Source of the DNA: JACRBK01 sp964427955
Lineage (GTDB): Bacteria; Chloroflexota; Anaerolineae; Aggregatilineales; Aggregatilineaceae
Assembly: GCA_964427955.1 (NCBI GenBank)
Contig: CAYRWY010000159.1
Span: 1 to 11,563 of the forward strand
Reading direction: 5' to 3'
DNA: 11,563 nt
The position numbers were made by a program, and so were the translations under genes. The first letter of the stretch is position 1, and each line of letters opens with the position of its first letter. Positions 6,472 through 11,563 of this stretch are shown in pieces. A model generated the notes under the pieces. That model was given only the letters and a program-made list of their open reading frames with translations, was not told the DNA's origin and ran no database searches.

Positions 6472-7614
6472 TTACCCCTCACCCCGGCGCGCGACGACGC
6501 GCAGCGCCTCCGGGATCGGATGATCCGCGACCAGGATCAGATACCCGCCGCCGCCCGCACCGGAGAGCTTCCAGCCCAGGGTGGAGTCGCGATAGCGGTC
6601 GATCAGATCGAGAATGCGCGGATTCACCATCTCAGGAAACATGGCGATCTGCGCCTCGAAGGAGCGGCGGAAAGCGTCCCCAAAGGCGTGCAGATCGCGC
6701 GACAGGATCGCCTGCCAGAGATCGTCCGCTGCCACCGCCAGGGCTTGGGCGCGCTCCCGGTCGAAGATCGTATGGGTCAGCACGTCGAAGTCGTCGTGCC
6801 GGGGACCGAGGGTGACCAGATGCAGCGCGCGCTCGACGAACTGGAGCGACTCCTCATCGCGCCGGACCTCGATGCTGGACGGCCAGTATTCGCCCTCGTA
6901 ATGGGCCTTCGCCAGCCCCGGATACACGATCCCGATGGCGTCCTGCGAGCCGGAGATTTCGGTCGTGCCGGGCGGGTTGTCGCAGCAGAACAGGGTCCTG
7001 GCCGTGCGTTCGAGGTCGCCGAGCGGCAGCCGGGTGCCCCACAGCTCGATGGCGGCTTTGCGCGTGCTGGACGCCATCCCGCTGCGCTCGTTGAACTCGA
7101 CCGTCGGCTCGATGGAGATCGTCACCACCGCGCCCGGATGGTGCCGCGAGACGAAGGGCTGATCCAGCCAACCCCCGGCCAGGTCGATCCGGAAGGGGAT
7201 GCGGTTGATCCCGCGCAGCGCCGTCGTAGAGCGCGCCGCCAGCCCGGCAGCGGGTTCGCGGGTGAGCACGATGTATTCGACGCCGTGCTCCGCGCACAAC
7301 TGCCGCTTGGCGGGCGTATCGCCGTCGGCATTCACGATGAAAATATCGGGCTGAAGCGTCTTGAACTCGTCCAGAAAATCCAGCAGCCCCGACCCGCGCG
7401 AGATGAAGGCGTCGGTGACGTCGCGGATCGCCTTGACCATGAACAGGCGCTCCTGCTCGTCGTTGATCGGCACGCGCCCTTTCAGCTCGTACAGCGTCCG
7501 ATCCGATCCCAGCGCGACGTACAGATCGCCATAGGCCGCGGCGTCCTTGAAAAAGGCCACGTGTCCGCTGTGCAGGAGATCAAAACATCCGCTGACCAGC
7601 ACCTTTTTGGGCAT
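6472..7614 (-). CDS. Bifunctional HxGH nucleotidylyltransferase-GHMP sugar kinase
   Basis: A 380-residue cytosolic fusion. Residues 1-135 are an HldE-C/RfaE2/GCT-type nucleotidylyltransferase: VSGCFDLLHSGH with the HxGH motif at 15-18, LKGRVPIN (44-51), and RSTTALR (128-134), which corresponds to the STT nucleotide-binding motif. After only a few residues a GHMP kinase follows: RIPFRIDLAGGWLD (138-151, substrate/N-terminal motif), GMASSTRKA (179-187, phosphate-loop motif 2), GSQDAIG (222-228, as in HddA/fucokinase-type kinases) and GWKLSGAGGGGY (347-358, motif 3). All key motifs are present, so both halves look active. Expected chemistry: the kinase makes a sugar 1-phosphate and the transferase converts it to an NDP-sugar; sugar and nucleotide are unknown. 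The ATG at 7614 is chosen because GGAG lies 6 bases before it; the open frame back to 7809 is repeat-derived. It lies downstream of the ABC permeases in the same orientation. Confidence 0.85.
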   Translation of the reverse strand: MPKKVLVSGCFDLLHSGHVAFFKDAAAYGDLYVALGSDRTLYELKGRVPINDEQERLFMVKAIRDVTDAFISRGSGLLDFLDEFKTLQPDIFIVNADGDTPAKRQLCAEHGVEYIVLTREPAAGLAARSTTALRGINRIPFRIDLAGGWLDQPFVSRHHPGAVVTISIEPTVEFNERSGMASSTRKAAIELWGTRLPLGDLERTARTLFCCDNPPGTTEISGSQDAIGIVYPGLAKAHYEGEYWPSSIEVRRDEESLQFVERALHLVTLGPRHDDFDVLTHTIFDRERAQALAVAADDLWQAILSRDLHAFGDAFRRSFEAQIAMFPEMVNPRILDLIDRYRDSTLGWKLSGAGGGGYLILVADHPIPEALRVVARRGEG

Positions 7615-7657
7615 AACCGTCTCCGTCGAGTGTCCGATCCGCCTGGCGAATTCATAG

Positions 7658-7707
7658 CTCACCCCTAAATCCCCTCTCCAAGCCTGGAGAGGGGGCCGGG
7701 GGGTGAG
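7658..7707. repeat. G/C palindromic intergenic repeat upstream of the kinase gene
   Basis: CTCACCCC (7658-7665) is the inverse of GGGGTGAG (7700-7707), and inside them CCCCTCTCCA (7671-7680) pairs perfectly with TGGAGAGGGG (7685-7694) around a 4-base loop. It lies 44 bases upstream of the kinase start, so any promoter must sit inside, before or immediately after it. Confidence 0.7.
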
Positions 7708-7750
7708 GTAGGCTCTGGCACGTAGTTCGCCAACAGTATCGTGTCCTGGC

Positions 7751-7791
7751 CTCACCCACCCCCGCCCCGCCTCCCCCTCACGGAGGAGGCG
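7751..7791. repeat. Diverged palindromic repeat after the permease operon
   Basis: CTCACCCACCCCCG leads into CGCCTCC (7768-7774), which pairs with GGAGGCG (7785-7791). It lies 38-78 bases past the stop of the MalG-type permease. It is a degraded relative of the other intergenic palindromes and could attenuate transcription from the ABC operon, although no U-run follows. Confidence 0.45.
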
Positions 7792-7828
7792 AAGGAGGGA
7801 GCAATCCACCAGGAGTGTGGAAAAACGC

Positions 7829-8686
7829 CTAACGTTTCACGCCGCCCGCCGAAATCCCCGCGATGAAATACCGCTGGAACAACAGGAAGACCAGCAGCAT
7901 GGGGATGGTCGCCAGCAGCGATCCCATCATCAACAGATTCCAGGGGGTGCGGCGCTCGCCTTGCAGCAGCGCGATCCCGATCGTGACCACGCGCGTCCGG
8001 GGCGTATTCGCCACCACCAGCGGGTACAGGAAATCGTTCCAGGCCGCCTGGACGGTGATCACGGCAAAGGCCGCCAGCGACGGCAGCGACAGCGGCAGCG
8101 TCACCCGCCACAGGATTTGCAGCGGATTCGCGCCGTCGATCAGCGCCGCCTCTTCGATCTCCAGCGGGATTTGCAGGAACGCCTGCCGCAGCAAAAACAG
8201 CGCGAAGGCGCTGAACGTCCCTGGCACGATCAGCGCCCGGAACGAGTTGAACCACCCCAATTCTTTGATCAGGGTGTATTCCGGGATCAGGATCGCCTGC
8301 GAGGGGACCATCAGCAGCCCCAGGCACAGCGCGAACAGCACCCCCCGGCCCGGAAAGTTGAAACGCGCGAAGCCATAGGCCGCCAGCGAGCAGGTGAGGA
8401 GCTGCCCCAGCGTGCGACCGAGAGTCATCAGCGCCGTGTTGATCAGATAACGGTTGAACCGCGGTGACGTATCGTACAGCGCGTTGAGATTATCCTGGCA
8501 GACCGGATTTTCGGGCAGCCAGCGCACCGGCACGGTCGTCAATTCGACCGCCGGTTTGCACGACGTCGAGACCATCCACAGAAAGGGCAGCAGCATGATC
8601 ACGGCCCCGAACGCCAGCAGCGCGTAAGAGAGCGCCTTGACCGGCCAGGTAAAGGACTGGTGAGCGCGATGATCGGTGAGCATCAT
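7829..8686 (-). CDS. Sugar ABC transporter permease, MalG type
   Basis: A 285-residue inner-membrane protein with the layout of carbohydrate-uptake (CUT1) permeases: a first membrane segment at ~18-38, SLAAYGFARFNFPG at ~100-113, a hydrophobic GLLMVPSQAILIP segment, and the cytoplasmic EAA loop EEAALIDGANPLQILW (178-193) that docks the ATPase. It ends IAGISAGGVKR, which matches the usual GGVKG-type end of MalG homologues. Its ATG overlaps the TGA of the MalF-type gene (ATGA), so the two are translationally coupled. A GGAG lies 5 bases ahead of the ATG inside the upstream gene. It forms the channel with the MalF-type partner. No ATPase gene lies in the window, so a shared MsmX/UgpC-type ATPase encoded elsewhere is expected. 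Confidence 0.93.
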   Translation of the reverse strand: MMLTDHRAHQSFTWPVKALSYALLAFGAVIMLLPFLWMVSTSCKPAVELTTVPVRWLPENPVCQDNLNALYDTSPRFNRYLINTALMTLGRTLGQLLTCSLAAYGFARFNFPGRGVLFALCLGLLMVPSQAILIPEYTLIKELGWFNSFRALIVPGTFSAFALFLLRQAFLQIPLEIEEAALIDGANPLQILWRVTLPLSLPSLAAFAVITVQAAWNDFLYPLVVANTPRTRVVTIGIALLQGERRTPWNLLMMGSLLATIPMLLVFLLFQRYFIAGISAGGVKR

Positions 8687-9615
8687 CCTCCCTCCGACTC
8701 GTAGTACACCCAGTAACGTTGGATGACGAGCTGCACCACCGTCACCAGCAAGATGATTCCAAAGAGGACCAGCGCCACCGCCGACGCATAGCCGAACTCA
8801 GAACTCGTGAACGCGCGCCGGTAGAGGAAATAGGTCAGGGTCGTGGCGCTGCCGCCCACCCCGCCCGGCACCGTGCGCAGTGTGATCACGTAGACCTGAT
8901 CGAAAATCTGGAAGGCGTTGATCACCGCCAGGATCAGGACCAGAAAGGTCGTCGGGGACAGCATGGGCAGCGTCACGTGACGGAACCGCTGCCAGCGATT
9001 GGCCCCGTCGATCACCACGGCTTCGTACAATTCCTGGGGGATGGTTTGCAGCCCGGCCAGGAAGATCACCATGTCGAAGCCGAGCCGCTGCCAGATCGCC
9101 ACGACGGCAATCGGGATCAGCACCAGGCCGGGATCGATCAACCACTTGGTCTCGCCCAGCCCGAACGGCTTCAAAATCTGGCTCAGCAGCCCGTACTGCG
9201 GCTGGAACAGGCTGGTGAACACCATCGAGGCGGCGACGGTCGAGGTCACGACCGGCACGAAGTAGATCGTGCGCAGCAGGCCGCGCGCGCGCAGCGGTTG
9301 GTTGAGCAGCACCGCCACACCGAGCGCCAGCACCATCTCGATGGGGACGGTCAGCGCGATCAGGCGGAAGGTATTGGTCAAAGCTTGCGAGAACTTGGGG
9401 TCTTCCGTCAACCGCTGAAAGTTGTCGAACCCGATGAACTGCGGCGGCTTGATCCCGTTCCAGTTCTGGAACGACGTCCAGAACGCCAGCAGCACCGGGA
9501 TGCCGAAAAAGAAGAACAATCCCAACGTGTTCGGAGCCACCAGGGCCAGACCCCACAGGGCTTTCCGGCGGCTGAGCGGCGTGGGACCGAGTATTTTGAC
9601 CAGGGCGGATCGCAT
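8683..9615 (-). CDS. Sugar ABC transporter permease, MalF/UgpA type
   Basis: A 310-residue inner-membrane protein. The ATG at 9615 is chosen because the encoded start (MRSALVKILG, then RRKALWGLALVAPNTLGLFFFF) fits this family; the open frame extending to 9702 runs through the intergenic hairpin and into the preceding gene. Hydrophobic segments begin near residue 20. IYFVPVVTSTVAASMVFTSLF (117-137) and the EAA loop EAVVIDGANRWQRFRHVTLP (198-217) are typical of CUT1 permeases. It pairs with the downstream MalG-type protein to form the translocation pore. The ribosome site is poor (CGACAACCTT before the ATG), in contrast with the strong site of the binding-protein gene, so lower expression than the binding protein is expected. 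Confidence 0.92.
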   Translation of the reverse strand: MRSALVKILGPTPLSRRKALWGLALVAPNTLGLFFFFGIPVLLAFWTSFQNWNGIKPPQFIGFDNFQRLTEDPKFSQALTNTFRLIALTVPIEMVLALGVAVLLNQPLRARGLLRTIYFVPVVTSTVAASMVFTSLFQPQYGLLSQILKPFGLGETKWLIDPGLVLIPIAVVAIWQRLGFDMVIFLAGLQTIPQELYEAVVIDGANRWQRFRHVTLPMLSPTTFLVLILAVINAFQIFDQVYVITLRTVPGGVGGSATTLTYFLYRRAFTSSEFGYASAVALVLFGIILLVTVVQLVIQRYWVYYESEGG

Positions 9616-9631
9616 AAGGTTGTCGGATTCA

Positions 9632-9657
9632 GGGAGCAGTGCGGGCGCACTGCTCCC
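9632..9657 (-). promoter_or_regulatory. Strong intercistronic hairpin between binding-protein and permease genes
   Basis: GGGAGCAGTGC (9632-9642) and GCACTGCTCCC (9647-9657) form a perfect 11-bp stem with a 4-base loop, placed in the 53-bp gap between the binding-protein stop (9669) and the permease start (9615). There is no U-run after it. In sugar ABC operons such hairpins commonly protect the upstream binding-protein message or partly stop transcription, giving excess binding protein over permease. Confidence 0.7.
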
Positions 9658-9668
9658 CGGAGCACGGA

Positions 9669-10979
9669 CTATTGGTTGAGGTACGGAGCGATTTCGTCGC
9701 ACGCCGTGCTGACGGCGTCATCGACGCTCACGCCGAGATCGAAGATATTCACGACGATTTCCGAGTTGATGCCATCCCAGATTTCGTCGAAGACCGTCAC
9801 GCCCTGGGAGTCCTGCTGGGCATCGACAAACGTCTGGATATTGATGGCCGTGTCGCCGAACGAGTCGAGCCACAGTTGCTGGATGGCCGGAGACGGGCTG
9901 GCCGGGGCGACGTTGCCGCCTTCGGCGAAGAACTTGGTGCCCTCATCGCTGGCCAGGAACAGGATCAGGTTGGCGGCCAGGTCGGGGTTGGCGGTGCGGG
10001 AGGACGCCACGTAACCCACCGAGTGCAGGATCGAGCGGCTGCGGCCCGTCGTGGGGTTCTTGGGCAGTTGGACGACGTCCCAGTTGAAGGTGAGGTTCTT
10101 GATCGCGTCGGCCAGCTTCCACGAGCCGCCGGTGACCATCGCGGTCTTGCCGGAGGCGAAGAAGTTGAAGGCGTCGTCCGCGGACGATCCGCCCAGGACC
10201 GAGATGCTGGGCATGAAGCCCTTGTCATAGAGGCCCTTCAGGAAGTTGAGGGCTTCGAGGTTGCCGGGTTCTTTCAACATGCAGGTGGTACGCGCGGCAT
10301 CCACGATGGGGGCTTCGCCGGTCGAGGCGATGAAGTTGGGATAGCCCGCCTGATATTCGACGTAGGCGACCGCGCCGTAGACGTCGGCGTCTTTGTTGGT
10401 CAGCTTCTCCGCGTCGGCGGCGAAGTCATCCCACGTCCAATCAGCCGTCGGATAGGCCACGCCCGCGGCGTCGAACATATCCTTGTTGTAGTAGACGGCG
10501 ATGGTGTCCCAGTTGACGGGCGCGGCGTACAGGTCACCGGCATCGCCCCAGCGATAGGGATCGATCATGCCGCTGCCCCACAGGGTGGTGTCTACGCCGT
10601 ATTCATCCCAATAGGGTTGCAGATCGAGCACGGCGTCGTTGTCGGCATAGAAGAAGAAACGGTCCTGCGACATATTGAAGATATCGGGGAGATCGCCGCC
10701 CGCGGCATTGATCTTGAGCTGGTCCCAGTAATCACCCCAGGGCTGAACCTGGAGATCAACCTCTGCACCAGGGCAATACTCGGCTTTCCAGGCTTCAATC
10801 GAGTCACCAATGATCTTCGCCCAGTTTTCATCCCAGACCCACATGGTCAGCTTGCCGGGTTCCTTGCAGGCCTGCGCCACGATGACCGGGCTTTGATCCT
10901 GCGCTTGAGCGGGGACCGCTAAGACCACGGTGATCAGGAGCACGAGCAAAAACACGAACTGACGTTTGGTCTTAAACAT
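9669..10979 (-). CDS. Extracellular sugar-binding protein of an ABC importer (family 1)
   Basis: A 436-residue secreted binding protein. MFKTKR followed by a long hydrophobic stretch and AVPAQA before Q27 is a signal peptide; there is no lipobox. The mature chain has the features of family 1 CUT1 solute-binding proteins: KLTMWVWDENW near the start, PWGDYWDQLKINAAGGDLPDIF (80-101, the typical (A/S)GxxPD(I/V) region), YAAPVNWDTIAVYYNKDMFD in the middle, FFASGKTAMVTGGSW later and NLILFLASDEGTKFF near the C-terminus. Several aromatic residues (W, Y) could stack on a sugar, but the ligand cannot be named. GGGAGG lies 7 bases upstream of the ATG, a strong ribosome site. It is the first gene of the operon with the two permeases, behind a promoter with operator-like symmetry. 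Confidence 0.93.
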   Translation of the reverse strand: MFKTKRQFVFLLVLLITVVLAVPAQAQDQSPVIVAQACKEPGKLTMWVWDENWAKIIGDSIEAWKAEYCPGAEVDLQVQPWGDYWDQLKINAAGGDLPDIFNMSQDRFFFYADNDAVLDLQPYWDEYGVDTTLWGSGMIDPYRWGDAGDLYAAPVNWDTIAVYYNKDMFDAAGVAYPTADWTWDDFAADAEKLTNKDADVYGAVAYVEYQAGYPNFIASTGEAPIVDAARTTCMLKEPGNLEALNFLKGLYDKGFMPSISVLGGSSADDAFNFFASGKTAMVTGGSWKLADAIKNLTFNWDVVQLPKNPTTGRSRSILHSVGYVASSRTANPDLAANLILFLASDEGTKFFAEGGNVAPASPSPAIQQLWLDSFGDTAINIQTFVDAQQDSQGVTVFDEIWDGINSEIVVNIFDLGVSVDDAVSTACDEIAPYLNQ

Positions 10980-11057
10980 ACGATTCCTCCCAGAAATCCC
11001 AAAAACCCATAAATTTCCTGTGTCACCGGAAAACCGAACGGATTACGCTCACGCCCA

Positions 11058-11071
11058 AAAAAACGTTTTCA
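11058..11071 (-). promoter_or_regulatory. LacI-family-like operator in the leader of the sugar-binding-protein gene
   Basis: The minus strand reads TGAAAACGTTTTTT, with a perfect 10-bp palindrome AAAACGTTTT (11060-11069) centred on CG. LacI/CcpA-family sites have this form (TGWNANCGNTNWCA), and 12 of 14 positions agree. It begins about 13 bases downstream of the -10 box, a position suited to repression. No LacI-type regulator gene is in the window. Confidence 0.45.
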
Positions 11072-11107
11072 CGGGACTCTTCAATTATAATCCACTGCTC
11101 CCGTGAA
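11068..11107. promoter_or_regulatory. 9-bp inverted repeat flanking the -10 region
   Basis: TTCACGGGA (11068-11076) and TCCCGTGAA (11099-11107) are exact inverse copies separated by 22 bases, with the -10 box between them. Centre-to-centre spacing is 31 bases, about three helical turns. One arm touches the -35 and the other the expected start site, so a dimeric or looping regulator could cover the promoter. Confidence 0.5.
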
Positions 11108-11111
11108 GCAA
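11084..11111 (-). promoter_or_regulatory. Predicted sigma70-type promoter of the sugar ABC operon
   Basis: On the minus strand TTGCTT (11111-11106), a 16-base spacer and a perfect TATAAT (11089-11084) precede the binding-protein gene. The leader to the ATG at 10979 would be about 100 bases, AT-rich in part, and carries the operator-like elements. Confidence 0.6.
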
Positions 11112-11127
11112 ATTACCGACGCCCCGC

Positions 11128-11370
11128 TTAAGCGTCCCAGAACTCCGGCGGACGCTCCTGATCCGCCCAGAGCTTCCCCCCGTGGGGGAGCAGATTGGCC
11201 GGGACCGATTGTCCCGATAGACGCAGCTTACGCCGTGCGCAGGCTTCAAAATCGCCTTCGCAAAACATGCTGCGGTAGACATCCTGCGCGACCTTCCGAA
11301 AATACTTGAACATCGGACAGATGCTCGTGTTTTCACAACACGACTTATCAGTCTGCGTAAGATCACTCAT
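11128..11370 (-). CDS. Small Cys-rich protein of unknown function
   Basis: An 80-residue protein starting at an ATG preceded by GGGGAGAG about 8 bases upstream. Cysteines at 11, 12, 18, 37 and 44 are arranged as CC-x5-CPMF...FCEGDFEACARRKL, followed by VPANLLPHG. I recognise the pattern C...CP(I/F)F...YC.GD...CAR(Y/R)...VP..L.P from small hypothetical proteins in many bacteria, where the cysteines are likely to bind a metal (zinc or an iron-sulphur cluster). No DNA-binding domain or enzyme motif is visible, and there is no signal peptide or membrane segment. It lies just upstream of the sugar operon promoter in the same orientation with no terminator between, so some read-through is possible. 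Function unknown; a metal-binding regulatory or redox role is only inference. Confidence 0.75.
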   Translation of the reverse strand: MSDLTQTDKSCCENTSICPMFKYFRKVAQDVYRSMFCEGDFEACARRKLRLSGQSVPANLLPHGGKLWADQERPPEFWDA

Positions 11371-11428
11371 ACGTCATCTCTCCCCACTAGGCCCCTGACA
11401 CTCCCGGCGTGAGCGTTAATCTCCATTT

Positions 11429-11434
11429 ATTATA
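11429..11434 (-). promoter_or_regulatory. Possible -10 box of the Cys-rich protein gene
   Basis: TATAAT is read on the minus strand at 11434-11429, 58 bases before the ATG. A TTGTCA hexamer lies upstream at 11451-11446 but only 11 bases away, too close for a normal -35, so the promoter assignment is uncertain. The remaining 11452-11563 shows no gene. Confidence 0.35.
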
Positions 11435-11563
11435 CGTCACTTTTTTGACAACACGGGGACGTCAGGCGAAACCAGGGAGATCGCGTGTACCTGGCCCCCC
11501 TCCGAGGGCTTCAGGGGCGGACAGGCATTGAGAACCGGGATTTTTGAGAGACAATTCTCATTT

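Noticed and set aside
6325..7668. 447-codon plus-strand open frame opposite the kinase fusion
   Set aside because: Starts inside the palindromic repeat and is the mirror of a gene with clear motifs.
7615..7809. N-terminal extension of the kinase fusion by 65 residues
   Set aside because: The extension is read from the repeat (LTPRPPLQAWRGDLG), has no ribosome site, and the nucleotidylyltransferase fold begins at MPKKVLVSG.
9616..9702. 29-residue extension of the MalF-type permease
   Set aside because: It would run through the perfect hairpin and overlap the binding-protein gene; the family start fits the ATG at 9615.
8719..10014. Long plus-strand open frame opposite the permease genes
   Set aside because: It is antisense to two clear permeases and the end of the binding-protein gene, is rich in R/H/D/Q as expected of the mirror of a GC-rich gene, and has no recognisable domain.
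9639..10922. Long plus-strand open frame opposite the sugar-binding protein
   Set aside because: Mirror-frame shadow of a well-supported gene; composition is driven by high third-position GC.

Overview
This window looks like a chromosomal segment from a GC-rich bacterium, most likely a member of the Chloroflexota (Anaerolineae-like). The grounds are the proline/threonine-rich extracytoplasmic tail, the LysM lipoprotein, the sugar ABC importer without its own ATPase, and the G/C-rich palindromes of the CCTCACCCC...CCCCTCTCC type in the gaps. This is inference from sequence style; no rRNA or taxonomic marker is present. No tRNA, rRNA, CRISPR array, transposase or phage gene was seen.

Layout. 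1-684 (+): C-terminal part of a secreted or surface protein ending in a TPSPTF-type tail, cut by the window edge. 685-1106: gene-free, holding nested inverted repeats. 1107-2210 (-): LysM lipoprotein. 2429-2821 (+): small SpoIIAA/STAS-like protein, convergent with 2830-4548 (-), an exported M23 metallopeptidase fused to a TolB-like propeller. 4822-6159 (-): (alpha/alpha)6-barrel glycosidase of the debranching-enzyme/neutral-invertase type. 6472-7614 (-): one polypeptide joining an HxGH nucleotidylyltransferase to a GHMP sugar kinase. 7829-8686, 8683-9615 and 9669-10979 (-): MalG-type permease, MalF-type permease and sugar-binding protein. 11128-11370 (-): a small Cys-rich protein.

How the parts may work together. 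From 11370 down to 2830 everything except the STAS-like gene reads leftward. The binding protein and two permeases form a compact operon behind a good sigma70-type promoter flanked by operator-like symmetry, with a strong hairpin between binding protein and permeases. Next downstream are the kinase-nucleotidylyltransferase and the glycosidase. A reasonable hypothesis is a sugar import-and-activation locus: take up a sugar or oligosaccharide, trim it, phosphorylate it at C1 and convert it to a nucleotide sugar. The substrate cannot be read from the sequence. The kinase-nucleotidylyltransferase fusion is the most distinctive item. The four larger gaps in the left two thirds (685-1106, 4549-4821, 6160-6471, 7615-7828) carry the palindromic repeat family; the ABC operon and its promoter region do not.
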